This document shows positions 17,529 through 26,731 of a stretch of DNA of 64,000 nucleotides, one piece after another. The stretch comes from JANYHF01 sp031367715. Its GTDB lineage: Bacteria; Pseudomonadota; Alphaproteobacteria; Rhizobiales; Hyphomicrobiaceae. Each line of letters opens with the position of its first letter. Position 1 is the first letter of the stretch. The notes under the pieces were generated by a model, which did no database searches, was not told the origin of the DNA, and saw nothing but the letters and a program-made list of their open reading frames with translations. The translations under genes and the position numbers were made by a program. The DNA is taken from NCBI GenBank assembly GCA_031367715.1, contig JANLQJ010000066.1, positions 5,602 to 69,601 of the forward strand, in the 5' to 3' direction.

Positions 17529-18419
17529 TCAGATTGGTTGCAGAAGTCTTGTCACGCAGGTTTCGACACCTTCCTGCCAGTTGGGCAGGCGCAGTCCGAA
17601 TGTGGCTTGGAGCCGGCTGCAGTCGAGGCGCGAATTGGCGGGCCGGGCGGCCGGCGTCGGATAGCTGGTGGCCGGGATCGGATCGACCCCGACGGCGGGG
17701 CCGCCGAGCGCGCGCGAACGGGCGAACAGTTCGGTGGCTAGTCCGTGCCAGGTGGTCTCACCGCTGCCGGCCGCATGATACAGGCCCCAGGCCGGGTCGT
17801 TATCGGGCCGCCCCGGCAGGCTGATCGCAAGATCGAGAATGGCGGCCGCCAGGTGCGGCGCGTAGGTGGGATTGCCGAGCTGATCAGCCACCACCTTGAG
17901 GCGTGGCCGCTCGGCCGCCAGGCGCAGCATGGTCTTGACGAAATTTTGCCCGAACGGGCTGTGCACCCAGGCGGTGCGCAAGATGACATGACGCCGATTG
18001 GCGGCAGCTACAACCTGTTCGCCAGCCAGCTTGGAGGTGCCGTAGACGTTGAGTGGGGCAGTGGGATCGCTCTCCAGATACGGCGTGGACTTGGCGCCAT
18101 CGAAGACATAGTCGGTCGAGATGTGAACGATTGGGATGCCGCGTGCCGCTGCCGCTCGGGCCAGCAAGCCGGCGCCGTCGCGGTTGAGCGCAAAGGCGGC
18201 ATCCGGCTCGCTCTCGGCCCTGTCGACGGCGGTGTAGGCGGCGGTGTTGACGATCACGTCGGGAGTATTGTCGGCCAGCGAGCGCAGGATCGAGGGGTGC
18301 ACGCACAGGTCCAGCGCCGGCCGTCCGATGCTGAGCGCGGAAATCTCAGGCCGGCGCGTCGCTGCCTCGGCCAAGGACCGTGCCAACTGTCCCTGCCAGC
18401 CTGTGATCAGTAAGCGCAT
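17529..18419 (-). CDS. rfbD: dTDP-4-dehydrorhamnose reductase (RfbD/RmlD)
   Basis: 296 residues, extended SDR. Rossmann motif ITGWQGQLARSL at the N-terminus (second Gly-rich positions as in RmlD, GxxGQLG-like), catalytic YGTSKLAGE (YxxxK) near residue 130 and STDYVFDG just before it, the RmlD hallmark. It catalyses the last step of dTDP-L-rhamnose synthesis for surface polysaccharide. Start ATG 18419 follows GGGAGA. The other rml genes are not in this window, which is unusual but not rare. Confidence 0.88.
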   Translation of the reverse strand: MRLLITGWQGQLARSLAEAATRRPEISALSIGRPALDLCVHPSILRSLADNTPDVIVNTAAYTAVDRAESEPDAAFALNRDGAGLLARAAAARGIPIVHISTDYVFDGAKSTPYLESDPTAPLNVYGTSKLAGEQVVAAANRRHVILRTAWVHSPFGQNFVKTMLRLAAERPRLKVVADQLGNPTYAPHLAAAILDLAISLPGRPDNDPAWGLYHAAGSGETTWHGLATELFARSRALGGPAVGVDPIPATSYPTPAARPANSRLDCSRLQATFGLRLPNWQEGVETCVTRLLQPI

Positions 18420-18669
18420 CGACCTGTCTCCCGCGCAGACCCAGCCAGGCCGGATCATCGCATCTGTGGTGCCGGGGCAACGGCAAGTCCGTTCGGGACC
18501 ACCAACTTGATCATCGCCCTCGATGGTAAACCCATCGTTAACCAATGTCCGACATCTCATTCTAAGCAGGCTGAGCACTGAGTCGGGGGTGCTTAACCGG
18601 GCCTTATCAAGTCGCGCCGTAGTATCGGTAACACTTGGTGATTCTTCGAACCAGCAGGCCACACCTCAG

Positions 18670-19566
18670 ATGCTCGGACATGCCTTCAGCCCGAACAAGC
18701 CGCAATCGCTGCTCAGCGAGTATTCCAATCTGCTGGGCGATGCGATCTTGCGCCACCGGGCCAAGATTGCCGAGAAATCGGCGCGCATGGAGGCCGAACT
18801 CGCCAATAAGCTGAAGAGCGAGTTCATCGCCAATATGAGCCATGAGCTCAGGACGCCGCTGAACACCATCATCGGCTTTTCGCGCCTGATCGGCGAGCAT
18901 GAAAAGCGCCAGCTCACCAAAGAGAACATCGGCGAATACTCCGGCTTGATTCAGGAAGCGGCCAAGCATCTGCTGGCCATCATCAACGACATTCTGGAAA
19001 TCTCCAAGATCCAGGCCGGCAAGTTCACGCTTGATCTGCATGAGCTGCATATCGACGAGGTTCTCTCCTCCTGCCTGTCCTTCTTCAAGGTGACGGCGCT
19101 CGATGCCAAGGTGACGCTGATCCAGGACGTCTCTATGGACCTTCCGCAGGTCAAGGGCGATCCGGTCAAGCTCAAGCAGATCATCATGAACCTGCTATCC
19201 AATGCCATCAAATTCACCCCCGAAGGCGGCCGCGTCACCTTGCGCGCCGTCGCCGACCTCGACGGCCAGGTTCGCGTCAGTGTGCGCGATACCGGCATCG
19301 GCATGTCGGAAGAAGAAGTCATCGTCGCCATGCTGCCGTTCGGGCAGGTGGACGGTGGACGCTCGCGCATGCGCGAAGGCACCGGGCTCGGCCTGCCGAT
19401 CGCCAAGGCGCTGGTCGAACTGCATGGCGGTGTGATGAGCATCAAGAGCGCCAAGGGTCAAGGTACGGAAGTTGCGTTGGTGCTGCCGCCATCGGCCAGC
19501 GTGACACCAAGTGTACGGTCAATTTTGGGGGAGATGGCGCGCGGCGCAATGCAGCCGGGCGTGTGA
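18670..19566 (+). CDS. Soluble sensor histidine kinase (HisKA/HATPase)
   Basis: 298 residues from ATG 18670. A short coiled N-terminus leads to the dimerisation and phosphoacceptor helix with SHELRTPLN (His58), then the ATPase domain: N-box MNLLSNAIKFTPEGG, G1 VRDTGIGMS and G2 GTGLGLPIAKALVELHGG. No transmembrane or PAS domain is visible, so signal input is unknown. An upstream ATG at 18523 would add 49 low-complexity residues; homologous kinases start with the AFSPNKPQSLLSEYSN segment, so I prefer 18670, though its ribosome site is weak. No response regulator gene is adjacent. Confidence 0.85.
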   Translation: MLGHAFSPNKPQSLLSEYSNLLGDAILRHRAKIAEKSARMEAELANKLKSEFIANMSHELRTPLNTIIGFSRLIGEHEKRQLTKENIGEYSGLIQEAAKHLLAIINDILEISKIQAGKFTLDLHELHIDEVLSSCLSFFKVTALDAKVTLIQDVSMDLPQVKGDPVKLKQIIMNLLSNAIKFTPEGGRVTLRAVADLDGQVRVSVRDTGIGMSEEEVIVAMLPFGQVDGGRSRMREGTGLGLPIAKALVELHGGVMSIKSAKGQGTEVALVLPPSASVTPSVRSILGEMARGAMQPGV

Positions 19567-19654
19567 ACATATTTCCTGCGCTTGGGATCGGAAATCGGGG
19601 CTTCGATTGTCGACCAAGGCGCAATAGCGGGATCCTATTCGGGGGCAACTGACA

Positions 19655-21931
19655 GTGTACATTCCATCAGCAGAAAAGCACGGCAAGGGCGATCGTACCG
19701 ATGGCTCGATCGGCCGTATCGTCTCGGTGACGGGCTCCAAGGCCATCGTGTTGCTTGACGACAACCGGCGCAATCGCGAATCGATGGCCAACCGGCCCGA
19801 GATGGGCACGCTGCTGGGCATCGACACCACCAACTCCATCGTTCTTGGCCTGGTCTCGGCACTGTCGGTGCCGGTGCCCGCGCAGAAAGAGGATGATCCG
19901 GAAGTCTGGATCGCTGAACTTGGGCTGGTGGGCGAACTTCCCAAGGACAAGGACGGCCGCGCGGTCAACTTCCAGCGCGGCGTCACTGCCTATCCCGCGC
20001 TCGGCGACCGCGTCCGGGTTGCCTCACGCGAAGAGCTGCTGAAAGCCTTCTCGGCCTCCGCCGATACCGCCGTAAAGGTCGGTTCGATCCGTCAGGACGC
20101 CTCGATCCCGGCCATGGTTCGGGTCGACGAAATGCTCGGCAAGCACTTCGCCATTCTCGGCACCACCGGCACCGGCAAATCCTGCACCACGGCGCTGATC
20201 TTCCGCGCCATCCTGGAAAAGAACCCCAAAGCACACATCATTCTTCTCGACCCGCACAACGAGTATTCGACCTCGTTCGCCGACCTTGCCGAAGTGATGA
20301 ACCCACACAATCTGCATCTGCCCTATTGGCTGCTGACCTGGGACGAGCTGGTCGAAGTGCTGATCGGCAAGACCGACGAACGCAAGACCGAGATGGAAAT
20401 CCTGCAGGAGCTGATCCCGCTCTGCAAAAGCAAGTATGCACAGAAATCCAACTCGAACGACCGCGTGGCTCTCAAGCGCGCGCTGGTGATGGCCAACCGT
20501 TATACGGTGGACACGCCGGTTCCCTATCGCATCTCCGATCTGCTCGCCATGATCGACGACAAGATGGGCATGCTGGAGAACAAGCGTGATCTGTCGCCGT
20601 ATCGTTGGCTGAAATCGCGCATCGACATCATCTCGCAGGACCAGCGTTACGCCTTCATGTTCGGCGGCTTCACCGTCAACGACACGATGGCGCAGATCCT
20701 CGGCCGGTTGTTCCGCATTCCGGTCAACAAGAAGCCGATCACCATCCTTGAATTGACCGGTATCCCGACCGAAGTCGTCAACGTCGTGGTCTCGGTGCTG
20801 TGCCGCATGACCTTCGACTTCGCGCTGTGGGGCGAGGGCCATGTGCCTGTCACGCTGGTTTGCGAAGAGGCGCATCGCTATGTGCCCGCCAATGCCAACA
20901 CCGGTTTTGAGCCGGCCAAGCGCGCCATCGCCAAGATCGCCAAGGAAGGGCGCAAATACGGTGCCTCGCTGTGCATCATCACGCAGCGCCCGGCCGAAAT
21001 CGATCCGACCATTCTGTCACAGTGCAACACCGTGTTCGCGCTGCGCATGTCGAACGACCGTGACCAGCAGATCGTGCAGTCCGCCATTGCCGACACCGGC
21101 TCAGGTCTGCTCGAATTCCTGCCCGCGCTTGGTTCGCGTGAAGCCATTGCCTTTGGCGACGGCATGACGCTGCCGGTGCGGATAAAATTCGACGAGCTGC
21201 CCAAGCAGCATATGCCGCGCTCCTCCACCGCCAAGTTCTCGGAAAAGTGGAACCAGGACATCGGCGACGAACAGTTCCTCAATACCGTGGTCGAGCGATG
21301 GCGCGCTTCGGGCAATCACGCGCCGTCTGAAGAATCGCTGCTGAGCGATAGCGAGATGGCCGCTCAGCAGGTCGCTGCCGCTCAAGCCGTTTCCACGCAG
21401 GCGTTTGCGCAGCAGGCTGCCGCGCAGCAGGCCGCCCAGGCTTCGGTCTATGGCCAGGCGCCAGCACGCGCTGCGCAGACGTTCCAGCCGCGCCCGCAGG
21501 GCATGCCAAACGGGCAGCCCCAGCAGCAGGGCTACCAGCAGGCGCCGCAAAACTTCGGTGCCCCGCCCTCCTACGCGCCGCCCCAGCAACAGCAACAACA
21601 GCCGGCCTACGCCCAGCCGATGCAGCAGCAGGCCTTCGAACCCGCCATGCAGCCGAACTATGCGCCGGCTGGCCAGACCAATTTCGGCGGCGGCTTTGCC
21701 CCGCAGCAACAGCAGCAACAGCCGAGCTTCGTGCAGGCCGGCCAGGACCCCTACGCCCAGCCGATGCAGCAGGGCTACCCGCAACCGGTCGCCCCGGCAG
21801 CGGCGCCGCGTCCGGCCAGCGGGCTACTGCGCCGCCAGCCCGCCGAGCCACCGGCTCCCGCCGCTGCCGGTGGCCTCCTCAAACGCCCCGGCGGCCTCGG
21901 CGGTCTGCTGCGTCGCCGCGAGACCAGCTAA
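19655..21931 (+). CDS. HerA-like ATP-binding protein with Q/P-rich C-terminal tail
   Basis: 758 residues, GTG start at 19655. An N-terminal HAS-barrel-like region (SIGRIVSVTGSKAIVLL) precedes a FtsK/HerA ATPase: Walker A ILGTTGTGKSCTT (167-179), strand HIILLDPHNEY, Walker B-like VTLVCEEAHRYVP and the arginine-finger region around EGRKYGASLCIITQRP. Roughly the last 200 residues are low complexity, full of Gln, Pro, Ala and Tyr repeats. HerA hexamers translocate DNA, often with NurA in end resection or with Sir2-like partners in defence; no nurA is adjacent. The TAA stop lies inside the left end of a degenerate MITE. Confidence 0.85.
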   Translation: MYIPSAEKHGKGDRTDGSIGRIVSVTGSKAIVLLDDNRRNRESMANRPEMGTLLGIDTTNSIVLGLVSALSVPVPAQKEDDPEVWIAELGLVGELPKDKDGRAVNFQRGVTAYPALGDRVRVASREELLKAFSASADTAVKVGSIRQDASIPAMVRVDEMLGKHFAILGTTGTGKSCTTALIFRAILEKNPKAHIILLDPHNEYSTSFADLAEVMNPHNLHLPYWLLTWDELVEVLIGKTDERKTEMEILQELIPLCKSKYAQKSNSNDRVALKRALVMANRYTVDTPVPYRISDLLAMIDDKMGMLENKRDLSPYRWLKSRIDIISQDQRYAFMFGGFTVNDTMAQILGRLFRIPVNKKPITILELTGIPTEVVNVVVSVLCRMTFDFALWGEGHVPVTLVCEEAHRYVPANANTGFEPAKRAIAKIAKEGRKYGASLCIITQRPAEIDPTILSQCNTVFALRMSNDRDQQIVQSAIADTGSGLLEFLPALGSREAIAFGDGMTLPVRIKFDELPKQHMPRSSTAKFSEKWNQDIGDEQFLNTVVERWRASGNHAPSEESLLSDSEMAAQQVAAAQAVSTQAFAQQAAAQQAAQASVYGQAPARAAQTFQPRPQGMPNGQPQQQGYQQAPQNFGAPPSYAPPQQQQQQPAYAQPMQQQAFEPAMQPNYAPAGQTNFGGGFAPQQQQQQPSFVQAGQDPYAQPMQQGYPQPVAPAAAPRPASGLLRRQPAEPPAPAAAGGLLKRPGGLGGLLRRRETS

Positions 21932-22532
21932 TGCTGTGACTCATTCAAATAGTGCCCACCAGTGTCATCCTCGGGACTAGCCCATGGCGGTCCGGGTGGA
22001 TTTTTGGGGACCTGGAGCATGGCATTGATTCGTCTGTGATTCGAGACGCTTGGCGGCAAACTCGACACGGGAAGGGACCAATGCCATGCAGCACAAGACG
22101 ACCCTGATGCACGAGCTTCTCAAACCGATGCCGTGGGGCCGCTTGGATCGGCTTGTGGAACTGCATGGCGCGGACAAGGGCGTGCGCAGGCTGTCGACCA
22201 AGAGCCAGCGGCTTGCCCTCCTGCAGGCGCAATCTTCGGGTGCGGTCAGCCTGCGCGAGATCGAAGCGACGCTGGCCAGCCATCGCAACCGGCTCTATCA
22301 CCTCCGCGCCGAGCCGGCCAACGCGCCATCGCCAGCCCGCTGACCTTGGCGCGCCCGGCGCGCGCCAACCGGATGCATTTCAAGACCATCGCGGAGCTGA
22401 TGAAACCACCGCGCCAGTCTGCCGCGATGCCTCCAACCCGCTCGGATTTGCGCTATGATCAACGAACCGAACAGCCGTGGGACAAGCCCGAGGATGACAT
22501 ATCGGGATCATTTGAATGGTGCAGAACACGAG
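21928..22532. mobile_element. Degenerate MITE-family element enclosing an IS4-like fragment
   Basis: The left end (21928-21986) and right end (22475-22532) are an inverted pair of the same terminal sequences as the intact element at 54053-54272 but in the opposite orientation: shared motifs are TGTGACTCATTCAAAT, CATCCTCGGG, GACAAGCCCGAGGATGA, TCATTTGAATGGT and AACACGAG. The interior here is 488 bp instead of 92 bp and contains a transposase fragment. No target duplication is visible at the outer edges, so the copy has been rearranged. Its left end overlaps the stop codon of the HerA-like gene. Confidence 0.65.
22086..22343 (+). pseudogene. IS4-family transposase remnant (DUF4372-like N-terminus)
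   Basis: An 85-residue frame from ATG 22086 (GAAGGGA upstream) resembles only the first part of IS4-type transposases with the DUF4372 domain: an initial HELLKP helix, the LSTKSQRLALL segment corresponding to the mid-domain, and SLREIEATLASHRNRLYHL, the best-preserved block. The frame ends at 22343; no catalytic DDE domain follows, and downstream sequence cannot be aligned with confidence. It is therefore a truncated, inactive insertion-sequence fragment. The stretch 22344-22474 after it shows nothing else that I recognise. Confidence 0.6.
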
Positions 22533-22608
22533 CCCGATCCTGGACCTCAACAAAGAGATCTCAATTGCCGCTTCAGCAACGCCGCAACGTAACTCTGGGC
22601 GTTGAATT

Positions 22609-22833
22609 CTAGATCAGCGGCCTTGACCATCTCGCCGGCTGGTCGCCGCGCGGCGAGCAGTCGAGCCTGCCCGGGCCGGAGGTGGCATTGGCGAAAAACG
22701 ACGCGGCTTCGGTCCAGCGGCGGTATTGGGGCGTCAGTCGCGGCACTTCCTTGCGCAGCGAATTCGAGTTGACGTCACCATAAAGCGAGGTGAGTTGGGC
22801 AAGCGTCGTGATGTCGGTATCGGAACTGGTCAT
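22609..22833 (-). pseudogene. Truncated pyridoxamine 5'-phosphate oxidase-family protein (MSMEG_1061-like)
   Basis: ATG 22833 with a GGGAAG site, 13 bp after the gor stop, starts a PPOX-type flavoprotein: TLAQLTSLYGDV, LRKEVPRLTPQYRRW and ATSGPGRLDCSPRGD are the conserved first about 64 residues. Family members are about 200 residues with the FMN-binding barrel continuing from this point; here similarity stops at about 22640 and ten foreign residues lead to a stop. The break lies beside the transposon-scarred segment 21928-22532, so loss of the C-terminal two thirds probably came from the same rearrangement. A functional product is unlikely. Confidence 0.7.
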
Positions 22834-22845
22834 GTGGTTGCTTCC

Positions 22846-24222
22846 CTACACTCCCGTCCACTTCGTCCGCATGGTGACCAATTCCTCGGCCGCAGTGGGA
22901 TGTACCGCCACCGTGGCGTCGAACTGGGCCTTGGTCGCCCCCATCTTCACTGCGATGCCGGCCAGCTGTGCCATTTCTCCGGCGTCCGGGCCGAGGATGT
23001 GCACGCCCAGCACGCGATCCGTTTTGGCATCGACGATGAGCTTCATGAGCATACGCTCTTGCCGGCCGGACAGCGTGTGACGCATGGGGCGGAAGCTGGT
23101 TTTGTAGATGTGGACATCGCCATGGGCTTTGCGCGCCTGTGCTTCGGTGAGGCCGACCGTGCCCAGCTCGGGCGAGGTGAACACTGCCGTCGGCACGCCG
23201 CTATGGTCGACCTTGGTGGGTTGGCCCCCGAACACGCTATCGGCAAAGGCGTGGCCCTCGCGGATGGCAACCGGCGTCAGGTTCAACCGGTTGGTGACAT
23301 CGCCGACGGCGTGGATGCTGGGGACGGCAGTCATGGAATACTCGTCGACCGCAACGGCGCCGTGCTGGTCGAGCGCGACGCCAGCTGCCTCCAACCCGAG
23401 GCCGGCGGTGTTGGGGACGCGGCCCGTCGCGGCCATGATGGCGCTGGCCGCGATGACGCTGCCGTCGCTGAGCGTGACGGTGACGCCATCGCCCGACTTG
23501 TCGACCCGGGTTGGCGTAACGCCGCAGCGCACTTTGATGCCCTTGCGATCATATTCGGTATGCAGCGCCTGGCGCAGATCGTCGTCGAAACCGCGCAGGA
23601 TTTCGTCGCCGCGATAGAGCAGCGTTACTTCGCTGCCGAGCCCGTGGAAAATGCCGGCGAACTCGACCGCGATATAGCCGCCGCCGACGATGACGATGCT
23701 TTTGGGCTGCTTGGCGAGATGCAGCGCCTCGTTCGAGGTGATGGCGTGCTGGCAGCCAGGGATTGCATGATCGACAAACGGCGTTGCCCCGGTCGCGATC
23801 AGGATGTGCTTGGCGGTAATGTTACGATTGACCGCCGTCAAACGCACAGTATGCGGCCCTTCTACCACAGCGCGCGTCTTCAGCAGTTGCGCCCCAGCGC
23901 CCTCCAGGGCTTTGACGTAGAGCCCTTCAAGCCGCGCGATTTCCTGGTCCTTATTGGCGATCAGTTTCGCCCAATTGAAGCTGGGTTTTTCGATGCTCCA
24001 GCCATAGCCGGCGGCATCCTCGAAATCGTCGGCAAAGCGGCTGGCGTAGACCAGCAGCTTCTTGGGCACGCAGCCCCGGATGACGCAGGTGCCACCGGTG
24101 CGAAATTCCTCGGCGATCGCGACCTTGGCGCCATAGCCCGCCGATATGCGCGCGGCCCTGACGCCGCCCGAGCCCGCGCCAATGACGAACAGGTCGTAGT
24201 CGTATTGCTGATTGTCAGTCAT
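22846..24222 (-). CDS. gor: Glutathione-disulfide reductase
   Basis: 458 residues from ATG 24222. FAD motif VIGAGSGGVRAAR (13-25), redox pair C46-x4-C51 in GGTCVIRGCVPKK, NADP-binding VGGGYIAVEFAG, and catalytic His in VHPTAAEE near the C-terminus, which matches glutathione reductases. It reduces GSSG with NADPH. The longer open frame to 24339 would run into rpiA and is not needed. It belongs to the leftward gabD-rpiA-gor run; a palindromic repeat separates it from rpiA. Confidence 0.93.
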   Translation of the reverse strand: MTDNQQYDYDLFVIGAGSGGVRAARISAGYGAKVAIAEEFRTGGTCVIRGCVPKKLLVYASRFADDFEDAAGYGWSIEKPSFNWAKLIANKDQEIARLEGLYVKALEGAGAQLLKTRAVVEGPHTVRLTAVNRNITAKHILIATGATPFVDHAIPGCQHAITSNEALHLAKQPKSIVIVGGGYIAVEFAGIFHGLGSEVTLLYRGDEILRGFDDDLRQALHTEYDRKGIKVRCGVTPTRVDKSGDGVTVTLSDGSVIAASAIMAATGRVPNTAGLGLEAAGVALDQHGAVAVDEYSMTAVPSIHAVGDVTNRLNLTPVAIREGHAFADSVFGGQPTKVDHSGVPTAVFTSPELGTVGLTEAQARKAHGDVHIYKTSFRPMRHTLSGRQERMLMKLIVDAKTDRVLGVHILGPDAGEMAQLAGIAVKMGATKAQFDATVAVHPTAAEELVTMRTKWTGV

Positions 24223-24288
24223 CGTCACAAAATACCCTTTGAGCGAGGAATGCTCCCAATTCCTTTGCGCCTCCGCGCAAGGCGGGCA

Positions 24289-24309
24289 CCTTCTCCTTAT
24301 GGGAGAAGG
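24289..24309. repeat. Intergenic palindromic repeat (CCTTCTCC...GGAGAAGG)
   Basis: An 8-bp inverted repeat CCTTCTCC / GGAGAAGG with a 5-base loop, in the 113-bp spacer between rpiA and gor. This short palindrome type is common between genes in Hyphomicrobiales and may act as an mRNA-stabilising or processing hairpin inside the operon. A weaker relative is visible at about 29569-29589 between the ABC ATPase and permease genes. Confidence 0.6.
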
Positions 24310-24335
24310 GATAAGCTCGGGCACCTGCTGTTGGA

Positions 24336-25070
24336 TCAATTAGTCCCTGGCGCCAGGATCGTCTCGACGCCATCGGGGCCGCCGATCAAGGCTTGATCGC
24401 ACAGGCCGATGAACAGGCCGTGCTCGACCACGCCCGGAATGATGCGCAGGGCCGCTGCGAGGTCGAACGGCTCGATGATGCGGCCGAACGAGCAATCGAG
24501 GATCAGATTGCCGTTCTCGGTCGTGAACGGCTTGCCGGCCTTGTCGCGCCGCAGCTCGATCAGGCCCTCGCAGCCGATCTCGCGCACCATGGCGGCAACC
24601 ATGTTGCGGGTCGCCGTGACGCCAAACGGTACCACCTCGACCGGCAGCGGAAAGCGGCCGAGATTGGCCACCTTCTTGGAGACGTCGGCGATCACGATCA
24701 AGCGGTCCGACGCTGTCGCCACGATCTTTTCGCGTAACAGCGCTCCGCCACCGCCCTTTATCAGAGTCAGGATCGGGTCGATCTCGTCGGCACCATCGAT
24801 GGTGAGGTCGAGGTGCGGTTCTAGGTCGAGGGTCGACAGCCGGATGCCGGCGGCTTCGGCCAACTTGCGCGTCGCCTCGGAGGTCGGCACGCATAGGACA
24901 TCGAGGCCCGCGCGCACCCGTTCGCCCAGCACCTGCACCAGCTTGGCCGCCGTCGAGCCGGTGCCGAGACCGAGCTTCATGCCCGGCTGCACCAGCATGA
25001 CGGCGGCCACCGCCGCAGCGAGCTTTTGCCCATCGGCAATGGTCAGTTTTATTGCTGCACTCGCCGCCAT
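24336..25070 (-). CDS. rpiA: Ribose-5-phosphate isomerase A
   Basis: 244 residues. Interconverts ribose-5-phosphate and ribulose-5-phosphate in the pentose phosphate pathway. RpiA motifs: LGLGTGSTAAKL (phosphate loop, about 33-44), IDGADEIDP (about 93-101) with the catalytic acid, LIKGGGGALLREKI and the conserved DVSKKV. Start ATG 25070 is 10 bp after the gabD stop, so the genes are probably co-transcribed. Confidence 0.95.
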   Translation of the reverse strand: MAASAAIKLTIADGQKLAAAVAAVMLVQPGMKLGLGTGSTAAKLVQVLGERVRAGLDVLCVPTSEATRKLAEAAGIRLSTLDLEPHLDLTIDGADEIDPILTLIKGGGGALLREKIVATASDRLIVIADVSKKVANLGRFPLPVEVVPFGVTATRNMVAAMVREIGCEGLIELRRDKAGKPFTTENGNLILDCSFGRIIEPFDLAAALRIIPGVVEHGLFIGLCDQALIGGPDGVETILAPGTN

Positions 25071-25080
25071 GAATTAGCCC

Positions 25081-26526
25081 TCAGGAAACGCCGCCCATCA
25101 GCATGTACTTGACCTCGAGGAATTCCTCGACGCCGTGATGCGAACCTTCGCGGCCAAGCCCGCTTTCTTTCATGCCGCCGAACGGCACCAGCTCGGACGA
25201 GATGATACCCTCGTTGATGCCGATGATGCCATATTCCAGCGCTTCGCCGACGCGCCAGACGCGGCCGATGTCGCGCGAGTAGAAATAGGAGGCGAGGCCA
25301 AATTCGGTGTCGTTGGCCAGCTTGATTACTTCGTCTTCGGTTTTGAAGCGGAACAGCGGCGCGACCGGGCCGAACGTCTCCTCGCGCGCTACCTTCATGT
25401 CGGAGCTGACGCCGGTCATGATGGTTGGCTCAAAGAAGTTGCCGCCGAGCTTGTGACGCTTGCCGCCCACGACGATCTTGGCGCCCTTGGCAAGCGCATC
25501 GGCGATGTGCTCCTCGACCTTCTCGACTGCGGCCTTGTTGATCAGCGGCCCGGTGGTGACACCATCATCGGCGCCATTGCCCATTTTGAGCTTCTTGACC
25601 TCGACCGCCAGTTTCTCGGCAAAATTGTCGTAGACACTGTCCTGCACATAGATGCGGTTGGCGCACACACAAGTCTGGCCGGCATTGCGGTACTTCGACA
25701 TCATGGCACCGGCGACGGCCTTGTCGAGATCGGCGTCGTCAAACACGATAAAGGGCGCATTGCCGCCCAGCTCCATGCCGACCTTTTTCACGGTTTTGGC
25801 GCACTCGGAAATGAGCTGCTTGCCGATTTCGGTCGACCCGGTGAAGGTCAACATACGCACGGTCGGATTGCTGGTCAGCTCGGCACCGATAATACTGGCC
25901 TTGCCGGTGATGACGTTAAACACGCCCTTCGGGATACCGGCCTGATGGGCCAGTTCTGCCAGCGCCAATGCCGTCAATGGCGTCTCGGAGGCGGGCTTCA
26001 GCACCATGGTGCAGCCGACGGCCAGCGCTGGGCCAGCCTTGCGGGTGATCATGGCGGCAGGGAAATTCCACGGCGTAATGGCGGCGACGACACCCACCGG
26101 CTGTTTGATGCAGACCACGCGCGCATCGTTCTTGAAGGTAGGGATGGTCTCGCCGCGAATGCGCTTGGCTTCCTCGGCGAAGAACTCGATGAAGCTGGCG
26201 GCATAGGCCACTTCACCCTTGGCCTCGGCCAGCGGCTTGCCCTGCTCGGCCGTTATGATGGCAGCGATTTTGTCGGTGTTCTCGATGATCAGATTGTACC
26301 AGGCGCGCATCAGATTGCAGCGCTCCTTGGCGGTTTTCTTCGACCATGCTGGCAGCGCGGCGTTGGCGGCGTCAATGGCTGCCTTGGTCTCCTTGGCGCC
26401 CATCATCGGCACCTTGGCGATCGCCTCGCCGGTCGCCTTGTTGGTCACCACGAGTTTGCCCTCGCCGGTCCATGCGCCGTCAATATAGTTGCGCTCGCGG
26501 ATAAGGGTTTCGACGCGCTGGTCCAT
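25081..26526 (-). CDS. gabD: NAD(P)-dependent succinate-semialdehyde dehydrogenase
   Basis: 481 residues, aldehyde dehydrogenase superfamily, GabD type. Cofactor-binding PWNFPAAMITRK, FTGSTEIGK and the active-site pair Glu in MELGGNAP and Cys in NAGQTCVCANR are all present; the second Cys directly two residues after the nucleophile is typical of GabD. It oxidises succinic semialdehyde to succinate at the end of GABA degradation; no GABA transaminase is in the window. ATG 26526 opens MDQRVETLIRERNYIDGAW. First gene of gabD-rpiA-gor. Confidence 0.92.
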   Translation of the reverse strand: MDQRVETLIRERNYIDGAWTGEGKLVVTNKATGEAIAKVPMMGAKETKAAIDAANAALPAWSKKTAKERCNLMRAWYNLIIENTDKIAAIITAEQGKPLAEAKGEVAYAASFIEFFAEEAKRIRGETIPTFKNDARVVCIKQPVGVVAAITPWNFPAAMITRKAGPALAVGCTMVLKPASETPLTALALAELAHQAGIPKGVFNVITGKASIIGAELTSNPTVRMLTFTGSTEIGKQLISECAKTVKKVGMELGGNAPFIVFDDADLDKAVAGAMMSKYRNAGQTCVCANRIYVQDSVYDNFAEKLAVEVKKLKMGNGADDGVTTGPLINKAAVEKVEEHIADALAKGAKIVVGGKRHKLGGNFFEPTIMTGVSSDMKVAREETFGPVAPLFRFKTEDEVIKLANDTEFGLASYFYSRDIGRVWRVGEALEYGIIGINEGIISSELVPFGGMKESGLGREGSHHGVEEFLEVKYMLMGGVS

Positions 26527-26731
26527 GGTGGTGGTCCTCTTGGGGGGATGGGGGTTCGCTGGTTGCGGGCAATATCTACCATTGCGGCGGGAAGCTCAAG
26601 CGGTCGTGACGGAGGAGCTATTGGGGCGCTTGGCCCTAAACCCAATTCAGCCTCGGCGCCCCCTCAGCGGTTCACATTTTGTAAGAAAGTAATCGGTTGC
26701 CGGCGCCCGTTCAGCCGTGCAAACTTGCTCC

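Noticed and set aside
18527..18541. TAAA-N7-TTAA resembling a CtrA site before the histidine kinase gene
   Set aside because: One mismatch to TTAA-N7-TTAA in a single site is too weak to call without comparative data.
22726..24396. 556-codon plus-strand frame opposite gor
   Set aside because: Antisense shadow; gor has complete motifs on the minus strand.
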